A stretch of DNA of 5,638 nt from a bacterium (GTDB lineage Bacteria > Patescibacteria > Paceibacteria > UBA9973): positions 1 through 5,638 of the forward strand of contig JAKALG010000062.1 of NCBI GenBank assembly GCA_021813235.1, read 5' to 3'. The notes beneath the pieces are model-generated. The model searched no databases. It worked only from the letters and a program-made list of their open reading frames with translations, and was not told where the DNA came from. The first letter of the stretch is position 1. The number at the start of each line of letters is the position of its first letter. Both the position numbers and the translations under genes were made by a program. Below are positions 1-4,835 of this stretch, piece by piece.

Positions 1-2
1 TT

Positions 3-563
3 AGCACCTCGCTTAACGGACACGCATTTTTAACTAATGGAGTTTTGTCAACGCTTGCAAATCCAATGCCAATCGCAAATGGAGGAACTGCAACATCTTC
101 TCTTACTGCGAATAATGTCATTTTAGGAAATGGAACAAGTGCACCATTGTTTGTTGCTCCTGGTTCATCGGGGAATGTATTGACTTCCAATGGAACTACA
201 TGGACTGCAACCGCACCAAAACAATGCAATTATTGGATGATTGAAAGCCCATCTGCATCAGAAGACGATACATTCATGACATTCGTTTCTACTTCAACAC
301 TTACTAATGTGTTTGCGGTTCATAAGACAGGAGGAGATACTGCGAATTTTAATCTCATTTGGGATGCTTCCCGTGCTACCGCAACTTCTTCAGCTGCATA
401 TAGAGCGTTTACTTCTGGGACTTCGACCACTGCAACTACTACTCCATCATCATTTACATCATTTGCAAGTTCAACAATTCCTGCAAATTCAGTGATGCGA
501 TTTATCACCACCGCAGCTTCAAGTACCCAGTTTAACGTCACGATGTGTTATACAACCCCATAA
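3..563 (+). CDS. Tail fibre-like structural protein, 5'-truncated
   Basis: The reading frame is open from the window edge, so the gene starts upstream. The TTG at 45 is an ordinary internal Leu codon, because the codons before it read in frame as ...NGHAFLTNGVLSTLANP. The visible 186 residues contain the low-complexity Gly/Asn/Thr/Ser pattern typical of phage tail fibres and tail-associated proteins: IANGGTATSS, then NNVILGNGTSAPLFVAPG, then GNVLTSNGTTWTATAP. Such repeats form a beta-structured shaft. The last 110 or so residues, rich in Thr, Ser and aromatics, look like a beta-sandwich tip that could contact the host surface. It has no membrane segment. The stop TAA is followed one base later by the ATG of the next small gene, so it belongs to the same operon. 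The family assignment rests on composition and repeat style; the exact receptor-binding role is inference. Confidence 0.75.
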   Translation, partial: STSLNGHAFLTNGVLSTLANPMPIANGGTATSSLTANNVILGNGTSAPLFVAPGSSGNVLTSNGTTWTATAPKQCNYWMIESPSASEDDTFMTFVSTSTLTNVFAVHKTGGDTANFNLIWDASRATATSSAAYRAFTSGTSTTATTTPSSFTSFASSTIPANSVMRFITTAASSTQFNVTMCYTTP

Positions 564-564
564 T

Positions 565-675
565 ATGATTATTACAAGAACAGAAGAAATGATCAGAGAA
601 GAGAAAATGGACGTTTTATTAATAGAATTGCTATACGGATTCCTCTCTGTCGTAATAATATATTTATTGCTATGA
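565..675 (+). CDS. Very small single-TM membrane protein (36 aa)
   Basis: ATG at 565 lies one base after the stop of the tail-fibre gene. It opens a 36-residue frame with a charged N-terminus (TEEMIREEK) and a hydrophobic C-terminal half, roughly residues 17-36 (DVLLIELLYGFLSVVIIYLL), long enough for one membrane span. The stop TGA overlaps the ATG of the next gene as ATGA, the classic sign of translational coupling. A second possible start is Met15. I do not recognise a family. Small one-TM proteins between tail and lysis genes in phages can be holin-like or lysis-accessory proteins, but the sequence does not show this. Support is the exact fit between neighbours and the organised hydrophobicity; no SD is seen. 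Confidence 0.55.
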   Translation: MIITRTEEMIREEKMDVLLIELLYGFLSVVIIYLLL

Positions 676-821
676 AGTACGTTTCAGAACAGACAATAAA
701 GGACTTAATACAAATAGTTGACGAGAAATATGAAAAACTATTTCCTGAAAGTGGAGACTGTATGAAGTGTAAAACAAAAAATATACTCATGATGTTATTA
801 AAAGAAGCAAAAGAACTATGA
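672..821 (+). CDS. Small hypothetical protein with a CxxC motif (49 aa)
   Basis: The ATG overlaps the previous stop as ATGA (672-675), and its own TGA overlaps the next start in the same way (818-821). It is therefore the middle link of a chain of coupled genes, which is good evidence that it is real despite its size. The protein is mostly helical and charged (VSEQTIKDLIQIVDEKYEKLF). It has a GDCMKC motif around residues 28-33 and a Lys/Met/Leu-rich C-terminal helix ending KEAKEL. The CxxC could bind a metal or form a disulfide, but one pair alone would need dimerisation to hold zinc. There is no signal peptide and no obvious family, and the function is unknown. Confidence 0.6.
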   Translation: MKYVSEQTIKDLIQIVDEKYEKLFPESGDCMKCKTKNILMMLLKEAKEL

Positions 822-1651
822 AATTACTAGATTATTTTTTCCCAAAAAAAGGAGTTTTGAGGATAGAATCAATACTCCACTCAGATGGAAGAGTAGAATA
901 TAAAACATTTCGTGCTTTTTTAGCAAGCCTAAGATATCCAAGAGATGGTGCTATTGTATTAGATACTGCGGGAAGTGGTGGAACATCTGACCAAAAATCT
1001 TATACATTGTCTTATACTGTTGGTGCGAGTTCTAATTTGCTTGTTGTAATGGTCTCCACAATAAATCCAACAACATCAGGAGTTAAACCGACAGCAACTT
1101 ATAATAGTGTTTCGATGACAGAAGATGCTTATGATTCATATACCACAAGCGGATATAATCCGCATGCATCTATCTTTACATTAGTAAATCCTGCAACTGG
1201 GACACATAATGTAGTAGTTTCTGCAAGTGATTGGTGTGGATTTTTAGTAACTGCAGTGTCAATGAGCGGAGCAAATAGTTCTCCTGCTGGTGCAACTGCA
1301 ACATTTGGAGGAACTGGTACTTCAACTACAACGAATATAACTGCAACTGCAAATGGTTCTATATTGTTTGATTGTCTTTGTGCTGGCACTGGAACGAGTT
1401 GTGTAAGCACTACAACAACTGCAGACGCTGGGCAAACAGAATTAACCGCAAGTGCAGGATGTTTTTATTCATTCACTAATGCAAGTTGTGGTGCTTATGC
1501 AGCAGCATCTTATAAATCAGTAAACGCAGGAGCGACAACAATGGGACAAACAGTTGGTTCTGGAACACGATATAATGCATATGCAATTCTTGAAATAAAA
1601 CAGTCAACAGCATCACCACGCAAAATCCGTGGTCATGGAATAACAAGATAA
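818..1651 (+). CDS. Putative tail/receptor-binding protein, beta-sandwich type
   Basis: 277 residues. The N-terminal 42 or so residues are basic and aromatic (MKLLDYFFPKKG...) and could be the attachment segment. From about residue 45 the protein is a Thr/Ser/Gly/Ala-rich beta domain: LDTAGSGGT, a run like YTLSYTVGASSNLLVVMVST, then TATYNSVSMT and a long low-complexity TFGGTGTSTTTN stretch. It ends with AYAILEIKQS and a basic tail (SPRKIRGHGITR). This layout, a strand pattern around 'SSNLLVVMVS' followed by 'ATYNSVSMT', is common in phage tail and surface beta-sandwich domains. Six cysteines cluster in the second half (WCGF, DCLC, SCV, GCFY, SCGA), unusual for a cytoplasmically assembled tail protein. 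The start overlaps the previous stop by ATGA. A virion surface role is inference. Confidence 0.6.
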   Translation: MKLLDYFFPKKGVLRIESILHSDGRVEYKTFRAFLASLRYPRDGAIVLDTAGSGGTSDQKSYTLSYTVGASSNLLVVMVSTINPTTSGVKPTATYNSVSMTEDAYDSYTTSGYNPHASIFTLVNPATGTHNVVVSASDWCGFLVTAVSMSGANSSPAGATATFGGTGTSTTTNITATANGSILFDCLCAGTGTSCVSTTTTADAGQTELTASAGCFYSFTNASCGAYAAASYKSVNAGATTMGQTVGSGTRYNAYAILEIKQSTASPRKIRGHGITR

Positions 1652-1674
1652 CATATGTCAAAACATAAAATAAC

Positions 1675-1941
1675 ATGCAAGAACCAGAAGTGATAAACTT
1701 AATAACAGAACAGTTAAAACCTATCTATAAAGAAATGGACACTAAAATTAGTTCTGATACTTTTTGGACTGTTCAAAAGATACTTATAGGAATTATTCTT
1801 GCTTATGCTGGTTCTATTATAGGACTGTACGTTCTTTATTATTCTGGTATTGCAGAACTTAAAACAAGTGTGGCGGTTATAGAAACTAAGGTCGGAAATA
1901 TAGAAAAGACGCTTAACAGCGCACAAATAACAAGTCAATGA
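1675..1941 (+). CDS. Single-TM membrane protein with coiled coil, possible holin or lysis accessory
   Basis: 88 residues. An amphipathic N-terminal helix (1-30) is followed by one hydrophobic segment at about 36-58 (KILIGIILAYAGSIIGLYVLYYSG) and a C-terminal helix (60-82) with heptad-like spacing (ELKTSVAVIETKVGNIEKTL) that could form a coiled coil. Helix, membrane span and helix in a phage lysis region recall small XhlA-like or holin-associated proteins, although in XhlA the membrane span is C-terminal, so this is not a clear member. The gene lies 23 bases after the tail-protein stop, and its TGA overlaps the next ATG (1938-1941). The frame closes just upstream (TAA at 1666), so ATG 1675 is the first possible start. 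No SD is seen. The lysis role is inferred from the neighbouring peptidase and holin. Confidence 0.6.
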   Translation: MQEPEVINLITEQLKPIYKEMDTKISSDTFWTVQKILIGIILAYAGSIIGLYVLYYSGIAELKTSVAVIETKVGNIEKTLNSAQITSQ

Positions 1942-2066
1942 AAATTAAACTAAGCCCACAAGTTCTAAAGATTAAACTCAACTCGAAGCCAGAAGAAAAG
2001 AAAGAAACTCCAAAAAAACAAATTGGAGCAAAAACAAAAGCAATACAAAAAGAATATGAAGCTTGA
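1938..2066 (+). CDS. Small lysine-rich hypothetical protein (42 aa)
   Basis: ATG at 1938 overlaps the stop of the membrane-protein gene as ATGA, and the frame runs to TGA at 2064-2066, overlapping the start of the peptidase gene by 11 bases. The 42-residue product is strongly basic: about 13 Lys, beginning MKIKLSPQVLKIKLNSKP, then a charged PEEKKETPKKQ segment. There is no membrane segment or known motif. Its position between a membrane protein and a peptidase, and the overlaps on both sides, suggest it is translated, perhaps mainly to couple the two neighbours. Function unknown. Confidence 0.5.
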   Translation: MKIKLSPQVLKIKLNSKPEEKKETPKKQIGAKTKAIQKEYEA

Positions 2067-2640
2067 ACTTCAATATCCCATAGACCCAGCAAATATCGTT
2101 CAGATGTTTGGTATTCAAAATACAAATCCAAGCATGCTCGCTTCTTATAAAAGCTATGGATTATTAGGACATAATGGATATGATTTCAAAGCACCTATCG
2201 GATATAATATTCGTTCTGCGTGTGAGGGCATAGTAACCTACGCAGGGCTTGATGGAGCAAATGGACAGTTACTTGTTATTAGAACACAGAATAAATACGA
2301 TTATAACGGAGAACAAAAATATTTTAAGTGTCTCTATTGTCATTGTTTAGAAGGTTCATTTAAGGTAAAAGTAGGTCAGGTCGTCAAAGCAGGAGACATA
2401 ATCGCTCAAGTTGGAATGACGGGTTTCACTACGGGACCTCATCTTCACTTCGGATTAAAGCCCGTTGAACAAGGCGAACAGGACTGGATATGGTGGAATG
2501 TGGAACAAGAAAATGGATACAATGGAGCGGTGGACCCAATGCCATATTGGTCTGGATATACCGCCTATCAAGTCGCTGGATTATTCTCTAAAATAGCCGA
2601 ACTAAAAAATAAGATTTTACTATGGAAAGGTCGCACATAA
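2056..2640 (+). CDS. M23 family (LytM/lysostaphin-type) metallopeptidase, probable endolysin
   Basis: 194 residues from ATG 2056, which gives the natural N-terminus MKLELQYPID. An upstream TTG at 2023 would add 11 residues but cuts into the preceding small gene. All M23 metal and catalytic residues are present. H39 and D43 lie in GHNGYDF (the HxxxD motif), H96 lies in LYCHC, and H129 and H131 lie in TGPHLHF (the HxH motif). The usual VGQVVKAGDIIAQVGMTG stretch precedes the HxH. Family knowledge: zinc-dependent cleavage of peptidoglycan cross-bridges or stem peptides. There is no signal peptide, so release would need a holin, and a two-TM holin gene follows directly with overlap. The Trp-rich C-terminal part (DWIWWN, PYWSGY) and final helix have no family I can name and may bind the wall. 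A virion-associated lysin is the alternative. Confidence 0.9.
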   Translation: MKLELQYPIDPANIVQMFGIQNTNPSMLASYKSYGLLGHNGYDFKAPIGYNIRSACEGIVTYAGLDGANGQLLVIRTQNKYDYNGEQKYFKCLYCHCLEGSFKVKVGQVVKAGDIIAQVGMTGFTTGPHLHFGLKPVEQGEQDWIWWNVEQENGYNGAVDPMPYWSGYTAYQVAGLFSKIAELKNKILLWKGRT

Positions 2641-2864
2641 TTGAATACATTGAAACTATGGAATCAAAGAAATATTCACTCAATAAGGAAGATTTAATTA
2701 AGGTCAGCACGGGTGCGCTTCTTGCAATCATTGGTGCACTTTTGACATATCTTACAGGAATTATCGGTCAGATAGATTTTGGTGTTTGGACACCTGTTGC
2801 GACTGCTATATTTGCTATTGTTGCAAATATTGTTCGTAAATATATCTCTGGATATCAAAACTAA
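2622..2864 (+). CDS. Two-TM phage holin-like protein
   Basis: 80 residues with two hydrophobic segments, about 29-49 (STGALLAIIGALLTYLTGIIG) and 55-72 (VWTPVATAIFAIVANIV), joined by a short polar turn (QIDFG). It ends in a basic tail (RKYISGYQN). This is the shape of small phage holins, which make membrane lesions that let the endolysin reach the wall. The gene overlaps the end of the M23 peptidase by 19 bases in another frame, matching a holin/endolysin pair. Met13 (ATG at 2658) is a plausible alternative start and would give a 68-residue protein with a cleaner N-terminus (MESKKYSLNKEDL) and no overlap. Neither ATG has an SD. It is the last gene of the left operon; a promoter module begins two bases after its stop. 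Confidence 0.75.
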   Translation: MERSHIIEYIETMESKKYSLNKEDLIKVSTGALLAIIGALLTYLTGIIGQIDFGVWTPVATAIFAIVANIVRKYISGYQN

Positions 2865-2865
2865 C

Positions 2866-2892
2866 TTATCCACAATACCAATATGGTATAAT
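2866..2892 (+). promoter_or_regulatory. Promoter module A: TTATNCACA box plus extended -10
   Basis: TATAAT at 2887-2892 is preceded by TGG, giving an extended -10 (TGnTATAAT). A TTATCCACA 9-mer, identical to a consensus DnaA box, begins at 2866, exactly 21 bases before the -10, two bases after the holin stop. No TTGACA-like -35 is present. It should start a transcript near 2899, the short RNA that ends at the terminator at 2992. The module recurs at 2995 with the same spacing and, more widely spaced, at 4179. Confidence 0.6.
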
Positions 2893-2898
2893 AAAAGG

Positions 2899-2992
2899 GG
2901 TAGGAAACCGATTTAGTATAATAAGATAAACGAAACGAATCGAGCAACAAACACCCCACCCTAAGCTAATTCTCCCCTTTATGGGGAGTTTT
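2899..2992 (+). ncRNA. Candidate small structured RNA between its own promoter and terminator
   Basis: The stretch from the predicted start of promoter A to the terminator is about 94 nt and has no ORF of note. It can fold. GGGGT (2897-2901) pairs with ACCCC (2953-2957), and within it CGATT (2909-2913) pairs with AATCG (2938-2942), followed by the terminator hairpin. The outer stem begins at or just before the predicted +1, so its formation depends on the exact start. A second TATAAT at 2917-2922 sits inside. This could be a small regulatory RNA, or simply a 5' segment read into the phosphoesterase gene when termination fails. I recognise no Rfam-type family. Confidence 0.4.
2972..2992 (+). 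terminator. Intrinsic terminator
   Basis: CTCCCC (2972-2977), loop TTTAT, GGGGAG (2983-2988), then TTTT. A perfect 6-bp GC-rich stem followed by a short U run is a rho-independent terminator on the plus strand. It closes the left operon and the short RNA just before the next promoter. Confidence 0.8.
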
Positions 2993-2994
2993 AG

Positions 2995-3021
2995 TTATGC
3001 ACAGGGGCAATATGTTATAAT
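2995..3021 (+). promoter_or_regulatory. Promoter module B driving the metallophosphoesterase
   Basis: TTATGCACA (2995-3003; fits the TTATNCACA DnaA-box consensus) and TATAAT (3016-3021) lie 21 bases apart, start to start, exactly as in module A. ATATG precedes the -10; its TG with one spacer T gives TGnTATAAT. Transcription would start at about 3028-3029, one or two bases before the ATG at 3030, so the mRNA should be leaderless or nearly so. Confidence 0.65.
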
Positions 3022-3029
3022 AAATATAG

Positions 3030-4178
3030 ATGGAAAACCTAAAAGAGGAAGAAATTAAATTACTTCTCGAAACAACAGATGAACAATTATTAGAGAAGTT
3101 TCCTAAATCTAAATATGGATTTAATCGTGGTCAGTTGCGAACCCTCAAGAGGGATTTACAAGAAGAACAACGTAAAAACGCTGACTATATTTTAGAACAA
3201 ACAAAAGAACGCAACGAACGCAATAAGGATAAATCGGTTAATGTAGAACTTATTAAACGCATTGAAGTTTTAGAGAAAGAACGTGAGGCAATGCTCGCAC
3301 TTTCTAAACAATCATTTTCAAACACTATTCGTCCGTTATCCGAGTCAAGGGGAGAAGCTACTGCGTTTGTAATCGCCTCTGACTGGCACATCGAAGAACG
3401 AGTAAGTCCACAGTCAGTAAATGGACTAAACGAATACTCACTCGATATAGCTAAAAAACGCTCACAAGAGTTTTTCCAAATTGCATTAAAATTACGAGAT
3501 TTAGAAAACAAGACGACTAACGTACCAAGAATGGTACTTGCTTTACTAGGAGATTTTATAACAGGAAATATTCACGAAGAAAATCTTGCGGTCTGTTCTT
3601 TAGACCCTGTGGACGCTGCAATTGAGGCAAAGAATTACTTAAAAAGCGGTATTGACTTCTTATTAAAAGAAAGCAACTTAAAAGAAATCATAATCCCGTG
3701 CCACGCGGGTAATCATTCTCGTATCACTAAACTACCAAGAAGTTCAGAAACAGAAATGGGTAATTCATTAGAACTTTTTACTTACGCTTTTCTTGCTCAA
3801 GAGTATGCAAATAATCCTCGTGTAAAATTCTTAATCTCACGAAGCTACACATCACGACTTCAGATATACGATACAGTTCTTCGATTACATCACGGACACA
3901 AAATAAAGTTTCAGGGTGGAATAGGGGGTATTTCAGTTCCTACCACTAAATACATCTTACGAGCTAACACGGCTTGGGAAGCTGACTATGACGTATTTGG
4001 ACATCATCATCAGAAACAAAAAGGACCACGCTTTATTTGTAATGGCTCAATGATAGGATATAATGCCTACGCTCAAGACAATGGCTTTGAGTATGAAGAA
4101 CCATCACAGACCTATTTCCTTATAAATAAACGCTGGAAAGACATTATTGACTACCGACCTATTTTGTTCTCTAAATAG
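3030..4178 (+). CDS. Calcineurin-like metallophosphoesterase (phage type)
   Basis: 382 residues with the full metallophosphoesterase motif set. D118 and H120 are in SDWH, D175 is in LLGDF, N228 and H229 are in AGNHS, H288/H290 are in LHHGH, and H325/H327 are in FGHHH. These bind two metal ions and hydrolyse phosphoesters; phage members are often annotated as Mre11/SbcD-like nucleases, but nucleic acid as substrate is inference. Residues 1-45 look like a small helical, possibly helix-turn-helix domain (TDEQLLEKFPKSKYGFNRGQLRTLKRDL). Residues 45-95 are a charged helix likely to form a coiled coil (RNERNKDKS..KRIEVLEKEREAML), which could mediate DNA binding or oligomerisation. The ATG lies 8 bases after a TATAAT and has no SD, so initiation is probably leaderless. 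It stands alone between two promoter modules. Confidence 0.85.
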   Translation: MENLKEEEIKLLLETTDEQLLEKFPKSKYGFNRGQLRTLKRDLQEEQRKNADYILEQTKERNERNKDKSVNVELIKRIEVLEKEREAMLALSKQSFSNTIRPLSESRGEATAFVIASDWHIEERVSPQSVNGLNEYSLDIAKKRSQEFFQIALKLRDLENKTTNVPRMVLALLGDFITGNIHEENLAVCSLDPVDAAIEAKNYLKSGIDFLLKESNLKEIIIPCHAGNHSRITKLPRSSETEMGNSLELFTYAFLAQEYANNPRVKFLISRSYTSRLQIYDTVLRLHHGHKIKFQGGIGGISVPTTKYILRANTAWEADYDVFGHHHQKQKGPRFICNGSMIGYNAYAQDNGFEYEEPSQTYFLINKRWKDIIDYRPILFSK

Positions 4179-4224
4179 TTATCCACAACTCCTCACTTTT
4201 TTAATAATTCAAATATGCTATAAT
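4179..4224 (+). promoter_or_regulatory. Promoter module C driving the large structured RNA
   Basis: TTATCCACA (4179-4187) lies directly after the phosphoesterase stop. An extended -10, TGCTATAAT, ends at 4224; the AATATGNTATAATA sequence is shared with modules A and B. The box-to-minus-10 distance is 40 rather than 21 bases, with a T-rich insert and no clear -35. Transcription should start at about 4230-4231, at the foot of a small CATC/GATG hairpin. Confidence 0.55.
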
Positions 4225-4247
4225 AATAGTGCCATCGTAAGGATGAC

Positions 4248-4293
4248 AACAACTAAATATCCTCCTCGTTGTTCAAAGGGTTAGCTGGGGAGG
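4248..4293 (+). other. H-type RNA pseudoknot
   Basis: Stem 1 is AACAAC (4248-4253) with GTTGTT (4268-4273). Stem 2 is CCTCCTC (4261-4267) with GGGGAGG (4287-4293), with one G-U pair. The second stem's 5' strand lies inside the first stem's loop, and the two stems abut at 4267/4268. Loops are 7 and 13 nt. This is a textbook H-type pseudoknot, the element tmRNAs carry several copies of. It was found by reading, not by a folding program. Confidence 0.55.
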
Positions 4294-4296
4294 AAA

Positions 4297-4376
4297 TGGG
4301 AACAAGGTTATGGATTGTGTCTAGTCGAAAAGAACATAATCCATAAAACAATATCGTTCGATTCGATAAGTTCCCA
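4297..4376 (+). other. Three-way RNA domain
   Basis: TGGGAAC (4297-4303) pairs perfectly with GTTCCCA (4370-4376). Inside are a 13-bp hairpin (4308-4320 with 4334-4346, one G-U; perfect core TTATGGATT/AATCCATAA) and a small TATCG/CGATA hairpin (4352-4356 with 4364-4368). Part of the large structured RNA. Confidence 0.6.
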
Positions 4377-4394
4377 CATAAGTTCTTTACAATT

Positions 4395-4486
4395 CAATCC
4401 TTGCCCTCTCATCCTACAAGATGAGAAATAACAATTCTTTGTTATGCATTTTCTCTTCAACCTTCGGGTTGAGGGGGTAGGGATTG
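4395..4486 (+). other. Four-way RNA domain with UUCG hairpin
   Basis: A 14-bp stem (4395-4408 with 4473-4486; CAATCC/GGATTG at its base, three G-U pairs) encloses three hairpins. They are TCATC/GATGA (4409-4424), ATAACAA/TTGTTAT with a 4-nt loop (4428-4445), and TCAACC-TTCG-GGTTGA (4457-4472), the last with the very stable UUCG tetraloop. The four helices do not conflict, which supports a functional RNA fold. Confidence 0.65.
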
Positions 4487-4503
4487 AGTAGCACATTACA
4501 AAT

Positions 4504-4633
4504 TATGGTTCATTGATTATGCTGGCAACACGGGTTCAAATCCCGTATATCGTAAATCTTTCTAGTAGATTTAATATGCAAAAACGATATTAGTGTAGCG
4601 GTCTAACACAGCCAGCGCAGTCAGTGAATCATA
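4504..4633 (+). other. Circularly permuted tRNA-like domain
   Basis: The 3' half comes first. It has ACGGG-TTCAAAT-CCCGT (4530-4546), a canonical T-arm with TTC and A58, then ATATCGT (4547-4553). The 5' half follows 30 nt later: ACGATAT (4584-4590), T8 A9, GTGT (4593-4596), D-loop AGCGGTCTA with GG, ACAC (4606-4609) and A26. ACGATAT/ATATCGT is a perfect 7-bp acceptor stem. In place of a 5-bp anticodon stem, 4611-4633 pairs with 4504-4526 over 23 positions (22 pairs, 4 of them G-U; the only mismatch is C4618/A4519). Three bases separate P2 from the T-stem, as in tmRNA. No CCA is encoded after ATATCGT. The spacer contains an AAATCT/AGATTT hairpin that RNase P and 3' processing would remove. No T33 or anticodon is found. 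Confidence 0.75.
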
Positions 4634-4797
4634 CGATAGTGGATTATATTCTGTGGGCGAAAAAGTGCAGGCGGTAACAGTTCGCGACACCTTTTGTACA
4701 AGAGGCATAATTAAAACTAAAAAACCTGCGTACTAATCACATAACCCACAGAGCATAGTCCATTATCCAAATAGTATATGTCAATAAAATAGGGGTA

Positions 4798-4826
4798 TTG
4801 ACAGAACTATAAAAGTGTGATACACT
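4798..4826 (+). promoter_or_regulatory. Sigma70-type promoter of the 105-aa gene
   Basis: TTGACA (4798-4803), 17-base spacer, TACACT (4821-4826) preceded by TGA (extended -10). A perfect -35 at ideal spacing makes this the best conventional promoter in the window. Expected start is about 4833, giving a leader of about 40 nt whose first bases form the 5' arm of a long-range stem. Confidence 0.75.
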
Positions 4827-4827
4827 T
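4813..4827. promoter_or_regulatory. Candidate operator overlapping the -10
   Basis: AAGTGT-GAT-ACACTT is a perfect 6-bp inverted repeat with a 3-base centre lying across the -10 of the preceding promoter. That is where a dimeric repressor would block transcription. No regulator gene is visible in the window. Confidence 0.4.
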
Positions 4828-4835
4828 AATGTGTG

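Larger units (their letters stand above)
4231..4768 (+). ncRNA. Large structured RNA with a circularly permuted tRNA-like domain (tmRNA-like)
   Basis: This 540-nt stretch has no credible protein gene but folds throughout. In order: CATC/GATG hairpin (4233-4245); H-type pseudoknot (4248-4293); a stem closing two hairpins (4297-4376); a 14-bp stem closing three hairpins (4395-4486); P2 3' strand (4504-4526); T-arm (4530-4546); acceptor 3' strand (4547-4553); spacer hairpin (4554-4572); acceptor 5' strand (4584-4590); D-arm (4593-4609); P2 5' strand (4611-4633); and a 23-position helix (4635-4657 with 4745-4767). Joining the acceptor ends gives the standard tmRNA order: tRNA-like ends, long P2, internal helices and pseudoknots. 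Permuted two-piece tmRNAs are known from Alphaproteobacteria, some Betaproteobacteria and some cyanobacteria. Against plain tmRNA: a canonical D-stem, G3:C70 rather than G3:U70, and no clear Ala-type tag. Ends are inferred; no terminator is visible. Confidence 0.6.

Noticed and set aside
593..790. Minus-strand 65-residue ORF
   Set aside because: It is the antisense shadow of the two small coupled plus-strand genes.
1655..1693. 12-codon ORF before the one-TM protein gene
   Set aside because: Too short to judge; it overlaps the next start and has no SD or recognisable leader-peptide pattern.
2023..2055. N-terminal extension of the M23 peptidase from TTG 2023
   Set aside because: It adds only a Lys/Gln-rich stretch that coincides with the overlapping small gene; ATG 2056 gives a natural start.
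2866..4187. Replication origin based on DnaA-like boxes
   Set aside because: The boxes are single, widely separated and each tied to a promoter. There is no clustered array, AT-rich unwinding region or replication gene.
4308..4496. 62-residue minus-strand ORF
   Set aside because: It lies over strongly paired RNA helices on the plus strand, has no promoter or family signal, and reads as low-quality sequence.
4599..4736. Open frame of about 45 codons through the 5' half of the structured RNA
   Set aside because: It has no ATG or good start, overlaps the D-arm and both strands' 5' helices, and its length is compatible with chance. Kept only as a possible tag-like segment.
4231..4768. Natural permuted group I intron-exon arrangement around a tRNA
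   Set aside because: The order of tRNA halves would fit, but I found no convincing P4/P7 core signatures (for example the GACUA-type P7 strand with a matching AUAGUC partner). The helix between the flanks simply continues the anticodon stem, and no anticodon loop with T33 exists.
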